Positions 7,676 to 14,393 of a DNA stretch of 14,393 nt are shown in pieces. Origin of the DNA: Candidatus Magasanikbacteria bacterium RIFCSPHIGHO2_02_FULL_50_9b (GTDB taxonomy: Bacteria > Patescibacteriota > Patescibacteriia > Magasanikbacterales > 2-02-FULL-50-9b). The translations under genes were made by a program, and so were the position numbers. Position 1 is the first letter of the stretch. Each line of letters starts with the position of its first letter. Location of the stretch: the NCBI GenBank assembly GCA_001782975.1, contig MFQD01000008.1:1-14393 (forward strand), written 5' to 3'. Below the pieces are notes generated by a model. It worked only from the letters and a program-made list of their open reading frames with translations, had not been told where the DNA came from and searched no databases.

Positions 7676-7700
7676 CCATCTGGCTGAAATTGCCTTGCCT

Positions 7701-7709
7701 TGCTATACT
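7701..7709 (+). promoter_or_regulatory. extended -10 promoter for the lysozyme-like gene
   Basis: TGCTATACT is a TGn extended -10 with TATACT at 7704-7709. No -35 is seen at the usual spacing. The predicted start is near 7716, four nucleotides before the ATG at 7720; the 10-nt gap from box to ATG equals that at 1717. Confidence 0.5.
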
Positions 7710-7710
7710 G

Positions 7711-7733
7711 AAGGTTCTTATGAGAAGAACCTT
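7711..7733. repeat. perfect 9-bp dyad centred on the start codon at 7720
   Basis: AAGGTTCTT (7711-7719) and AAGAACCTT (7725-7733) are exact reverse complements; the 5-base centre ATGAG contains the start codon. If transcription starts near 7716, most of the left arm is missing from the RNA, so a DNA operator just downstream of the -10 is a better reading than an RNA hairpin. If it starts further upstream, the ATG would sit in a hairpin loop. Confidence 0.55.
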
Positions 7734-9123
7734 GTGTCGCACCATTTTGCTTCAGATTCTCCTCGTCGTTGTCGCCGTTCCGGCGCTCAGCAGTGCTGCT
7801 GAATTTAATCCAAGCTTAATTTTGACTGACACTGACCTCACCGCGCACCAAACAATGACCGTCAGTGAGGTGCGTGATTTTTTGAAAACTCAAGGGAGCG
7901 GACTCGCAACGGCACAGTTCAGTGATGTTGATGGCGCCACACGCACTGCTGCAGAAATAATAATTGCCGCATCTGAGGAAGACAAAATAAATCCGCGTTA
8001 TTTGCTGGCTGTTCTCCAAAAAGAACAGAGCCTCATAACCGCCAAAGCCCCAACGCAAAAACAACTTGATTGGGCAACAGGCTATGGCGTGTGCGATTCC
8101 TGCGGTCTTGATGATCCGGCAATTCAAAAATTTCGAGGATTCGCAACGCAGGTACGCCGCGCATCCGGTATCATGCGCTACTACTATGACAATGCGGCGA
8201 GCCAGCAATGGATCAAGCGCACCGGACAATCGTATGTGATCGATAACACCGCAATTACTCCCCTGTCATCTGCGACGGCGTACTTGTACACCTACACCCC
8301 ACACATTGCCGGAAATAAAAATCTGTGGCGCTTGTGGCATCAGTGGTTCACGAAAATGTACCCCGATGGATCACTCCTGCAGGCCGTGGACGATGAGGTG
8401 ATTTATTTAATTCACAATGGAACGCGTCGTCCATTCACCACAAAGGCGGCATTTGTTTCCCGCTATACCCCAGACGCTGTCCTCAAGGTGACACCTGCGG
8501 ATCTGGCGAGCTATAGTGTTGGTGGCGGGATCAGTCTGCCAAATTATAGTCTTGTTCGCGTGCCCTCGGGCATGACCTATGTCTTGATCGACGACGTCAA
8601 ACACCCAATTGCCTCTCAAGCTGTTTTTAAATCCATCGGATACAATCCCGAAGAAATCGATGACGTCAGCGATGCAGATATCGCACAGTACCTCAACGGA
8701 ACGTTCATCACCACCGCATCACTGTATCCGCTTGGCGCGATTATTCAGGACAAAAAAACAAGGCAGTTGTACTATGCGAAAAATGGCATTCGCTATGTCA
8801 TTCCGTCAGAAGAGGTCGTACGCGTTAATTTCGGACAGAAAAAAATCAGTATGGTCGATAGCAAGCAGCTGGCGAAGCTCGAATTTGATGCGCGAAAAGT
8901 AGTGACGTTTCGCGACGGAACGCTGCTCTCGGTCAAAGGTTCGCCGTACACGCACGTTGTTTCCAATGGCATGCTGCGTCTCATTCCAAACGACGGCGTA
9001 TTTCAAGCGCTCGGCTACCAGAAAAAAAATATTGTGTTCACGACGGAACAAGCGCTGATCACCATTCCCACCGGCGAACCACTGTCAGACGTCGCAAGCA
9101 GCACGCGCGTTGCGGGTAAGTAA
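7720..9123 (+). CDS. secreted lysozyme-like domain fused to four surface repeats
   Basis: 467-residue exported protein, probably a peptidoglycan-cleaving or -binding enzyme. Seen: a signal peptide (MRRTLCRTILLQILLVVVAVPALSSA, cleavage near residue 26). Then a lysozyme-like domain (about 40-215) with AAEIIIAASEEDKINPRYLLAVLQKEQSLIT, where E102 sits at the position of the catalytic acid in this fold; then LDWATGYG, a C125-x-x-C128 pair, 'FRGFATQVRRASGIMRYYY' and AYLYTYTPHI...NLWRLWHQWF. This pattern is known in exported proteins of Actinobacteria and CPR. Residues 218 to about 455 hold four divergent repeats of roughly 55-60 residues, each built as 'hydrophobic...VYhI-x-N/D-G-x-x-R-P/h-I-x-x-x-x-x-F'. 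The same repeat occurs in the protein at 1717. A TTG at 7690 in frame is an unlikely start because it lies upstream of the promoter's predicted start. Hydrolase activity is inferred only. Confidence 0.8.
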   Translation: MRRTLCRTILLQILLVVVAVPALSSAAEFNPSLILTDTDLTAHQTMTVSEVRDFLKTQGSGLATAQFSDVDGATRTAAEIIIAASEEDKINPRYLLAVLQKEQSLITAKAPTQKQLDWATGYGVCDSCGLDDPAIQKFRGFATQVRRASGIMRYYYDNAASQQWIKRTGQSYVIDNTAITPLSSATAYLYTYTPHIAGNKNLWRLWHQWFTKMYPDGSLLQAVDDEVIYLIHNGTRRPFTTKAAFVSRYTPDAVLKVTPADLASYSVGGGISLPNYSLVRVPSGMTYVLIDDVKHPIASQAVFKSIGYNPEEIDDVSDADIAQYLNGTFITTASLYPLGAIIQDKKTRQLYYAKNGIRYVIPSEEVVRVNFGQKKISMVDSKQLAKLEFDARKVVTFRDGTLLSVKGSPYTHVVSNGMLRLIPNDGVFQALGYQKKNIVFTTEQALITIPTGEPLSDVASSTRVAGK

Positions 9124-9125
9124 GT

Positions 9126-9860
9126 ATGCTCTGTTTTACCGCCGTTATTCCCCATGACACTGACTTGTTACATGAATCAGCGGCCGAGAATCAACTGACG
9201 CGTCGCGGAATTGCAGTCGTGGGCGGTGAACTCATGGCAAGCAAGCCGGATGTTATTTTAATATTGAGCTCACACGCAGAAAACTTTTCTGATCAATACA
9301 CGCTTTTTTTTAATACGTTGTTTAGCGCAGGCGCGGCGCTCAAAAAATTTGGTGTGATCAGTAACGCAATGCGACCAGCTGCAGTATGTTTTCTTGCGAA
9401 GCTGCAATCATTCGCACGCGCACATGCCTTGCCGCTGCGAAGCGTTCAAACAACAGCACTTGACGTCGGTTCTGCGGTTGCGCTTCGTCTCCTTAAAATC
9501 CCTGACACCCTTCCGACCGCAGTCATCGGCTCATCATCAGCGCGTTCCATTCTTGATCACATGGAAACGGGATATTCGCTCAAAGATTTTATTCAAAATT
9601 TTCCACAACGCGTTGCGGTCATCGTGACCGGTGAGAGCGAACACAACACCGATGCGGAGCCGCCACTCGCAACGCTCCTCGCACGACGCTCGGTTTCAGC
9701 GCTGATTGCGTTGGCCGATCGACAGGTGCGCGACTGTGTTTCACACCCGCTCGCCCTCTGCTACGGATTGCTGCGCGGATTCCCTCTGGTAACGCGGATA
9801 CATGCAGACGAGCACAACACACGCTCAGCACTGGTCACCGCAACGCTTTTCTCCGCATAA
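9126..9860 (+). CDS. LigB-fold protein (AmmeMemoRadiSam system protein B-like), one ligand-region His lost
   Basis: 244-residue cytoplasmic protein related to class III extradiol dioxygenases and Memo/AMMECR1-linked proteins; the physiological reaction of the bacterial group is not known. Seen: AVIPHDTDLL with H10, ILSSHAENF with H50, and VTGESEHNT with H173, each at a place where relatives carry metal-site or active-site histidines. The usual 'LDHG..VPL' motif is LDVGSAVAL (D112-V113), so that histidine is gone. The spacing from the preceding stop is 2 nt, and the PriA-like gene follows after 5 nt, so the three genes from 7720 look like one transcript. No AMMECR1 or radical SAM partner is in the window. 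The family call is moderate because the sequence is divergent. Confidence 0.65.
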   Translation: MLCFTAVIPHDTDLLHESAAENQLTRRGIAVVGGELMASKPDVILILSSHAENFSDQYTLFFNTLFSAGAALKKFGVISNAMRPAAVCFLAKLQSFARAHALPLRSVQTTALDVGSAVALRLLKIPDTLPTAVIGSSSARSILDHMETGYSLKDFIQNFPQRVAVIVTGESEHNTDAEPPLATLLARRSVSALIALADRQVRDCVSHPLALCYGLLRGFPLVTRIHADEHNTRSALVTATLFSA

Positions 9861-9865
9861 TTTAT

Positions 9866-11392
9866 ATGCACCGCGTCGTCAGAATTGCGCCGCTTTTAAA
9901 ACTGCCGCGGAACGCGTCTATTTTTGACTATTTGTGGGACATTGAAACAGAACCCGTCGGTGGCATGGTTGTGCAAATTTCATTTCGACGACGCGCTGTG
10001 TATGGTGTTGTTGTTGCTGTTCAGGCTCATTCGACATTCAAACTAAAATCAGTTGAGGCGCAGCAACCAGCCGCCCTCTTAACGCCACTCGACGTGAGGT
10101 TGGCTCTTGATGTCTCGCGCAGAATGGAGAGTACCGTTGGATCACTTTTCATTCACATGCTCCCGCAGCTTACCAAAAAAACGATACTCGAATGTGCCAC
10201 GGCGCGCGCTCCAGATTTTCAGGTGACACATAAATCGGGTACGTTGCAATATGCATGGCTGAGCAATAGCAACACCACAGAACAGGCGCTTTCAGCAGCC
10301 GTATTGCAGCGGGCATCGCTCGGTCCGATAGCCGTTGTCACCGCAACACAGGAGCAAGCGGTGGTCTGCAGCGCATGGCTCGCCAAACACACCGCGCTGA
10401 ATGTAATTCAATTGCGTCCAGACTCAGCACCGCAGCGACGCGCGGCGTGGTGTGCATGGGTTGCTGCACAACCGAACACCGTTTTGGTGGGGACACATCT
10501 TGCCTGTTGGCTCCCCCACGCTTCGCGCGCAACGTTCATAATCCTCGAAAGTTCACATCCCGCTCATGAACAATGGGACGGCGCGCGCTGCACCAATCGA
10601 CAAATTCTAGAGGCTCGTCGAATTCATTTTACTGATGCAATCGTCGTGCTCGATCATTCGCCCGATACCGTTGATCTTGCACGCGTCACCGCGCTTCCGA
10701 CGCTTGCTGCATGGCCAACGATTATTGACCGAACGGCTGACGAACCGCAGGCGCGTACGCGTCAATGGTCGCCGACGCTTGATGAAAAAATTTCCGCAGC
10801 GCGGAGAACCCTTTTTTTCGTGACGCACCTCAACAATGCGACGCATCAAGTGTGCCGCGACTGTGGAAAACTTATTCGCTCAGACGAATCGCAGCACGTT
10901 GCGGTCTGTTCATCCTGTCATTCGGTGAGACTTGTTGATTTAGGTTTCGGTGGAAAAAAATTGGTCTCCGAATTACGTGCCCTGAGCAGTGTCATCACTG
11001 AATCCGAAATCGCCCTGCTCGATGTGAAAAAATTTAATGAGCGAGAACTCAACGACGTACACAAAAAAATTATCATTGCAACGGCGCCTCTCTTTGACAG
11101 ATTGCCGCTCACTGAGTTTGATCTCATCATTGATGTGACTGCTGACTTCGAACTACTGCACCCAGATTTTGACAGCGAAGAGCGACTCTGGAAGCGTCTC
11201 CGTGCGATGAGCGTGCGACTCGGTGCCGCGTGGTCTGGCAAATGGTTTGCAGAAACGCGCCACAGCGAACTTGCCGCGTGGCGACTTGTCTCAAATGCGG
11301 GGTTCAAAAATTGGTGGCAGCACGAAGAGTCGCTCAGAAAACGCTTTAAACAGCGCCCATTCACGGAGCTTGATTTTTCAGCAGAAATTTAG
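9866..11392 (+). CDS. PriA-like protein, truncated and without ATPase motifs
   Basis: 508 residues against about 730 for a full primosomal helicase PriA, which reloads the replisome at broken forks. Seen: an N-terminal 3'-DNA-binding-like domain (FDYLWDIETEPVGGMVVQISF, YGVVVAV); a region equivalent to helicase lobe 1 in which the Walker A G-x-x-G-x-G-K-T cannot be found (SNSNTTEQAL lies there); VLVGTHLACWLP like the PriA 'IVIGTRSALFAP'; L227-E-S-S-H231 in place of D-E-E-H; and one zinc cluster C330, C333, C348, C351 where PriA has two. The C-terminus shows 'GFGGKKLVSELRAL', HPDFDSEERLW and a final 'ESLRKRFKQRPFTELDFSAEI', like the PriA segment before 'GYPPF', then stops, lacking the last domain. 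Position just before def-fmt is the classical priA place. Probably a non-catalytic DNA-binding remnant with some kept role. Confidence 0.75.
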   Translation: MHRVVRIAPLLKLPRNASIFDYLWDIETEPVGGMVVQISFRRRAVYGVVVAVQAHSTFKLKSVEAQQPAALLTPLDVRLALDVSRRMESTVGSLFIHMLPQLTKKTILECATARAPDFQVTHKSGTLQYAWLSNSNTTEQALSAAVLQRASLGPIAVVTATQEQAVVCSAWLAKHTALNVIQLRPDSAPQRRAAWCAWVAAQPNTVLVGTHLACWLPHASRATFIILESSHPAHEQWDGARCTNRQILEARRIHFTDAIVVLDHSPDTVDLARVTALPTLAAWPTIIDRTADEPQARTRQWSPTLDEKISAARRTLFFVTHLNNATHQVCRDCGKLIRSDESQHVAVCSSCHSVRLVDLGFGGKKLVSELRALSSVITESEIALLDVKKFNERELNDVHKKIIIATAPLFDRLPLTEFDLIIDVTADFELLHPDFDSEERLWKRLRAMSVRLGAAWSGKWFAETRHSELAAWRLVSNAGFKNWWQHEESLRKRFKQRPFTELDFSAEI

Positions 11393-11405
11393 TAGTATTT
11401 CGTCT

Positions 11406-11936
11406 ATGCCGCAGCAACTCCCCCTTGTCATCGTACCAGCCACAAATCTTCGTCAGCCGTCTCGTCTCATACAAACGGACGAATTTGCTGACTCAAATTT
11501 TATTAAACTGGTGGCGGACATGATGCATACCATGCATACTGATGACGGTATTGGTCTTGCGGCGCCGCAAATCGGTCATAATATTCGTCTGATCACTATT
11601 GGTGCTGATGCATTTTCGGGCAGTGCGGCGCTCCCCTTTTCAACCGATGCTGATCTGGCATTGATAAATCCAGAAATTGAAACATACTCATGGAAAACGG
11701 CAGTGGATGAGGAGGGGTGTCTATCTGTGCCCGGCTACGCTGGCTCAGTTGAACGGCACGTCACGATCAGCGTCAAAGCACCCACGCGCGACGGCGCAGC
11801 GATTACCTTCACTGCACCCGACTATTTTGCACGCGTCTTGCAGCACGAAATTGATCATCTGAATGGCGTGCTCTATATTGACCGTGCCAAGGAAGTGTGG
11901 AAGCTTGATCGTGTCAGCTCAAGCCGACACCTATGA
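11406..11936 (+). CDS. def: peptide deformylase
   Basis: Metalloenzyme that removes the formyl group from the N-terminal methionine of new proteins, working with the next gene's product. 176 residues, normal for the family. All three motifs are present: GIGLAAPQIG (motif 1), EEGCLSVPGYAG with the metal-binding cysteine (motif 2) and QHEIDHLNG with the two histidines and catalytic glutamate (motif 3). The frame extends upstream to 11223 over the PriA-like gene, but the ATG at 11406 gives the usual N-terminus (MPQQLPLVIVPATNLRQPS) and a 13-nt gap. No Shine-Dalgarno is visible. The TGA stop overlaps the ATG of fmt. Confidence 0.95.
   Translation: MPQQLPLVIVPATNLRQPSRLIQTDEFADSNFIKLVADMMHTMHTDDGIGLAAPQIGHNIRLITIGADAFSGSAALPFSTDADLALINPEIETYSWKTAVDEEGCLSVPGYAGSVERHVTISVKAPTRDGAAITFTAPDYFARVLQHEIDHLNGVLYIDRAKEVWKLDRVSSSRHL
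11903..11930 (+). repeat. two mutually exclusive hairpins before the fmt start
   Basis: GCTTGA (11903-11908) pairs with TCAAGC (11919-11924); alternatively GTGTC (11911-11915) pairs with GACAC (11926-11930), with an inner GC/GC pair. The two folds share bases. They end 2 nt before the fmt ATG. Being inside def, they may be chance; a role in coupling def to fmt is speculation. Confidence 0.2.
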
Positions 11937-12886
11937 TCAACATCGTTTTTTTTGGAACGGAATCATTTGCAAAAACAATCCTTGAATCCATTATCGCGAG
12001 ACCTGATTCATTTACAGTTGTTACGGTGGTAACCCAGCCACCACGACCGGCTGGACGACATCAAATTTTAACACCGAGTCCGGTGCACACCGCAGCGACT
12101 GAAAAAAAAATTCCGGTGCTCACACCAGAATCGTTACGCGACACGGATATCATCGAAACCTTGCACACCGACACCGCTGACATTTTTCTCGTTGCGCAAT
12201 ACGGACAAATTATCCCTGAAAATATTTTGGCAATTCCCCGACAGGGCGCGGTGAATGTACACGCATCGTTGTTACCGTGCTATCGCGGCTCTGCTCCCAT
12301 ACACGCCGCACTCCTCGCGGGTGACACCCAAACGGGAGTCAGTTTTATGCAAATGGATGCACAGATGGATCACGGCCCCGTTTTCGCGCAATACGCAATC
12401 GAAATTTTTCCTGAAGACACAACACCAACTCTGATGGCACGGCTCGCGGAATGCGCGACTGAACATCTTGCTGCAGATCTCGTCGCCTATTACGACGGTA
12501 CAAAAATTCCACAGGAACAAATGCATACTGCCGCAACAACTGTTGCGTTGCTGACAAAAAAAGTAGGATATATTAATTGGAAAACAATGGATGCAGCTCT
12601 GATAGAACGAATGACGCGCGCGTTTGATCCGTGGCCGGGTGTGACCACTTCCCTCGTGGGGAACCAAATTAAATTTTTGCGTGCACACCTCATTACTGAT
12701 CAGTCACCGAACAATCATACACCGGGGACGCTCGTCATTGCGCCGGGTGAAACGCGTTTTACCACCATTTCAGGAACACTCTCAATTGATGTAATTCAGC
12801 CAGCTGGCAAAAAACCGATGTCTGGCGATGAATTCGCACGCGGTTATGCACAATTCAACGGACAAGTTTGTGCTTCGCTTGAATGA
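11933..12886 (+). CDS. fmt: methionyl-tRNA formyltransferase
   Basis: Transfers a formyl group from 10-formyl-tetrahydrofolate to initiator Met-tRNA, giving the substrate for translation initiation that deformylase later acts on. 317 residues, normal. Seen: VFFGTESFAKTILESI at the N-terminus, TQPPRPAGR, AQYGQIIPENIL, the catalytic Asn and His in NVHASLLPCYRGSAP with the SLLP loop, and the catalytic Asp in MDAQMDHGPV. The C-terminal domain for tRNA contact starts about residue 205 (KKVGYINWKTMDA...RAFDPWPG) and ends with PAGKKPMSGDEFARGY. ATGA overlap with def indicates coupled translation. The last 32 nt overlap the end of the convergent GT2 gene. A run of nine A at 12102-12110 does not break the frame. 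Confidence 0.96.
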   Translation: MINIVFFGTESFAKTILESIIARPDSFTVVTVVTQPPRPAGRHQILTPSPVHTAATEKKIPVLTPESLRDTDIIETLHTDTADIFLVAQYGQIIPENILAIPRQGAVNVHASLLPCYRGSAPIHAALLAGDTQTGVSFMQMDAQMDHGPVFAQYAIEIFPEDTTPTLMARLAECATEHLAADLVAYYDGTKIPQEQMHTAATTVALLTKKVGYINWKTMDAALIERMTRAFDPWPGVTTSLVGNQIKFLRAHLITDQSPNNHTPGTLVIAPGETRFTTISGTLSIDVIQPAGKKPMSGDEFARGYAQFNGQVCASLE

Positions 12887-13562
12887 TGCGCCGCGCCATT
12901 TCATACGATCGCACACGCGAAATCCACAAAAACCAGCGTGCGTGTCGAGCGATCCATGATGGTATCCACGCGCTCATACCCCCTGTTGCCGTGACGTGGG
13001 CAATGATGTTCGGCACGTAGATTCCCTGCCCGCCACGCGCAGTGATGGAGAGCCAGAGATCCCAATCCTGAAAACGTTTGAGTGATTCGTCGAATCCAAC
13101 AAACGCGCTTGTTCGAACAAGCGACATGGTCGAAATATAATTATTTTGTTTTAATTTTTCGGCTGAAAAATTCTGCGCACACATCAGATGATGTTCTAAC
13201 AAATAATCGCCATACGCAAATGCTGCGGTTGGATGCGCGACCAACGCATCTGACAATTGCTCCAGCGCTTTTTCTTCAAGCACAATGTCCGCGTCTGCAA
13301 AAAACAGCAGTGATCCGCAAGCCACCCGCGCTCCCCGATTACGCGCCGCGGCCGCTCCTTGATTCTGTTCAGAGCGAATCACGCGTGCTCCGTACACGGT
13401 CGCCATGCGCGCGATTATCACCGAATCTGACGCACTATTTCCATCATCAACCACAATGATCTCGAGTGGTTTACCTGATGATCGGTTGCACGAGCGCAAA
13501 CAGGCATCAAGCAAAGCGATTCGTCCATACACGGGCACGATAATTGAAATCGAATTCATCAT
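12855..13562 (-). CDS. family 2 glycosyltransferase
   Basis: 235-residue GT-A fold enzyme that likely adds a sugar to a surface glycan. Seen: SISIIVPVYGR at the N-terminus, EIIVVDDGNS, the NQGAAAARNRGA nucleotide-binding segment, the metal-binding D-A-D in FFADADIV, FAYGDY, and FQDWDLWLSI where the catalytic base normally sits in 'ED.DLW' (here Q-D). No membrane segment; the C-terminus is aromatic and basic. Two ATGs lie next to each other; the first (13562-13560) overlaps the TGA of the upstream GT4 gene as ATGA, so I chose it, but 13559 is also possible. The 3' end overlaps fmt by 32 nt on the other strand. Substrate not determinable. Confidence 0.92.
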   Translation of the reverse strand: MMNSISIIVPVYGRIALLDACLRSCNRSSGKPLEIIVVDDGNSASDSVIIARMATVYGARVIRSEQNQGAAAARNRGARVACGSLLFFADADIVLEEKALEQLSDALVAHPTAAFAYGDYLLEHHLMCAQNFSAEKLKQNNYISTMSLVRTSAFVGFDESLKRFQDWDLWLSITARGGQGIYVPNIIAHVTATGGMSAWIPSWIARHARWFLWISRVRSYEMARRIIQAKHKLVR

Positions 13563-14393
13563 ACATCGGTCTGTAATACGCGTCGCAGTTGTTGCTGGCT
13601 GGCTTCCCATGAATTGAGCGCGGCGAATTCTCGCGCCGCAGATCGCATGTGCTGCCAGCGATCTGCGTGTGACAATATGTGCTCCGTCGCTGTTGCGAAC
13701 GCCGCCGCAGTTGGTTCAACACACAACCCCGTCACGTCAGGTTGCATTGACTCACACAATCCATCAAGATTACTCACTACCACGGGGCATCCCTGTGCCT
13801 GTGCCTCAAGCGAGGTGATACCAAATCCCTCAAAATCATGCGCAAGCGGAATTGCGGGAAACCAAAAAACATGAGCGGCCGAAAACCACATCCATTTTTC
13901 CTGATCGGTTACCCTGCCAATGAATCGGACGCGCGACGCGATCCCTTGTTCGCGGGCATATTGTTCCGCCCGTGTACGCTCAGGACCAGTTCCGGCAACC
14001 ACGAGTGTTGCCTCAACATTATTTTTCTGCAACTCTCTGATCGCTTCAAGTGCCACAAACAAGCCCTTGCGGGGAATGAGTCTTGCGAGAAACAAAATAA
14101 TTCGGGTGCTCCCCAGCGCGTGTTCATTTTTTAATCGATCAATCACCGCTGAGGGTGGTGCGACCGGTGAGGGTGCGCCCGGTCTCACGATGTGTGTTGT
14201 ATATGCAGTACCACACAGTTCGGTAAATAGTCGTTGCGTCGCCTGACTATTCACCATGATATGACGCGCCTCCGCGACACACCGCAGAACACGCGGCCAT
14301 TTACGCGGCTGCATTTGCGCGGTGCACAAATCAGCGCCGTGAAAATACAGGACATACGGAACACCAAGTGAACGGTAGATCCATCGCGCCATG
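13559..14393 (-). CDS. family 4 glycosyltransferase (cut by window edge)
   Basis: GT-B fold retaining enzyme that uses a nucleotide sugar, probably for lipopolysaccharide-like or exopolysaccharide glycans. 277 residues are visible against about 370, so the N-terminal part lies beyond the right edge; the ATG at 14392 is likely internal, since the text around it (WIYRSLGVPYVLYFHGADL) matches the middle of the acceptor domain. Seen: VNSQATQRLF, IVRPGA, then the donor domain with ILFLARLIPRKGL, LVVAGTGPER, VRFIGRVTDQEKW, FWFPAI, and the E-x7-E motif EGFGITSLE followed by AQAQGCPVVVSNLDGLCE. It is first in order before the GT2 gene with an ATGA overlap, so the two act in one pathway, possibly with further genes outside the window. 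Confidence 0.93.
   Translation of the reverse strand, partial: MARWIYRSLGVPYVLYFHGADLCTAQMQPRKWPRVLRCVAEARHIMVNSQATQRLFTELCGTAYTTHIVRPGAPSPVAPPSAVIDRLKNEHALGSTRIILFLARLIPRKGLFVALEAIRELQKNNVEATLVVAGTGPERTRAEQYAREQGIASRVRFIGRVTDQEKWMWFSAAHVFWFPAIPLAHDFEGFGITSLEAQAQGCPVVVSNLDGLCESMQPDVTGLCVEPTAAAFATATEHILSHADRWQHMRSAAREFAALNSWEASQQQLRRVLQTDV

Noticed and set aside
7674..7685. AGCC-ATCT-GGCT hairpin after clpB as a terminator
   Set aside because: The stem has only four pairs, overlaps the stop codon and is not followed by a T-run.
11223..11405. Earlier in-frame start for def
   Set aside because: It would overlap about 170 nt of the PriA-like gene and add residues unlike any deformylase N-terminus.
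12102..12110. Nine-A run in fmt (and T runs near 9304-9312 and 11946) as programmed frameshift sites
   Set aside because: All frames read through without a break and there is no alternative frame that would give a sensible product.
1..14393. TGA read as glycine (code 25), CRISPR arrays, tRNA genes or insertion sequences
   Set aside because: TGA ends serS, the ftsQ-like gene, def, fmt and both transferase genes at expected family ends; no spaced direct repeats, cloverleaf-like segments, transposase motifs or terminal repeats were seen.

Overview
The window reads as a gene-dense chromosomal segment of a Candidate Phyla Radiation (Patescibacteria) bacterium, probably of the Parcubacteria side. 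This rests on the combination of secreted repeat proteins of a type common in CPR genomes, very short intergenic gaps, coupled ATGA junctions, and a shrunken PriA-like gene in front of def-fmt; it is inference, with no phylogeny run. TGA is used as a stop (for example in the ATGA junctions at 814, 11933 and 13562), so the TGA=Gly code of Gracilibacteria/Absconditabacteria does not apply. There is no gap of 300 bases without a gene, and I see no tRNA, rRNA, CRISPR, insertion sequence or origin.

Layout. (1) 1-1599, plus strand: the 3' part of serS, translationally coupled to an FtsQ/DivIB-like divisome gene. (2) 1600-1716: a gap with a perfect 10-bp inverted repeat and an extended -10 promoter. 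(3) 1717-3009, plus: a secreted protein with beta-rich repeats. It converges on (4) 3026-4977, minus: a WecG/TagA/CpsF glycosyltransferase followed by an EnvC-like coiled-coil M23 peptidase. (5) 4978-5044: a compact divergent promoter whose two -10 boxes overlap. (6) 5045-7675, plus: a ClpB disaggregase carrying a ClpC-like LGF loop. (7) 7720-11392, plus: a secreted lysozyme-like repeat protein, a LigB-fold protein lacking one conserved histidine, and a PriA-like protein whose ATPase motifs are gone. (8) 11406-12886, plus: def and fmt. (9) 12855-14393, minus: a GT2 and a partial GT4 glycosyltransferase that overlap fmt tail to tail.

How it fits together. Much of the window concerns the cell envelope: division (FtsQ-like), peptidoglycan cutting (M23 and lysozyme-like), surface glycan synthesis (TagA, GT2, GT4) and exported repeat proteins. 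The rest is protein synthesis and quality control: serS, def, fmt and clpB. The most notable points are the ClpB with an apparent ClpP-docking tripeptide, the ATPase-dead PriA kept in the classical priA-def-fmt order, and a repeated promoter style (TGn extended -10 placed 7-10 nt before the ATG) that predicts nearly leaderless mRNAs. Shine-Dalgarno motifs are weak or absent before the visible starts.
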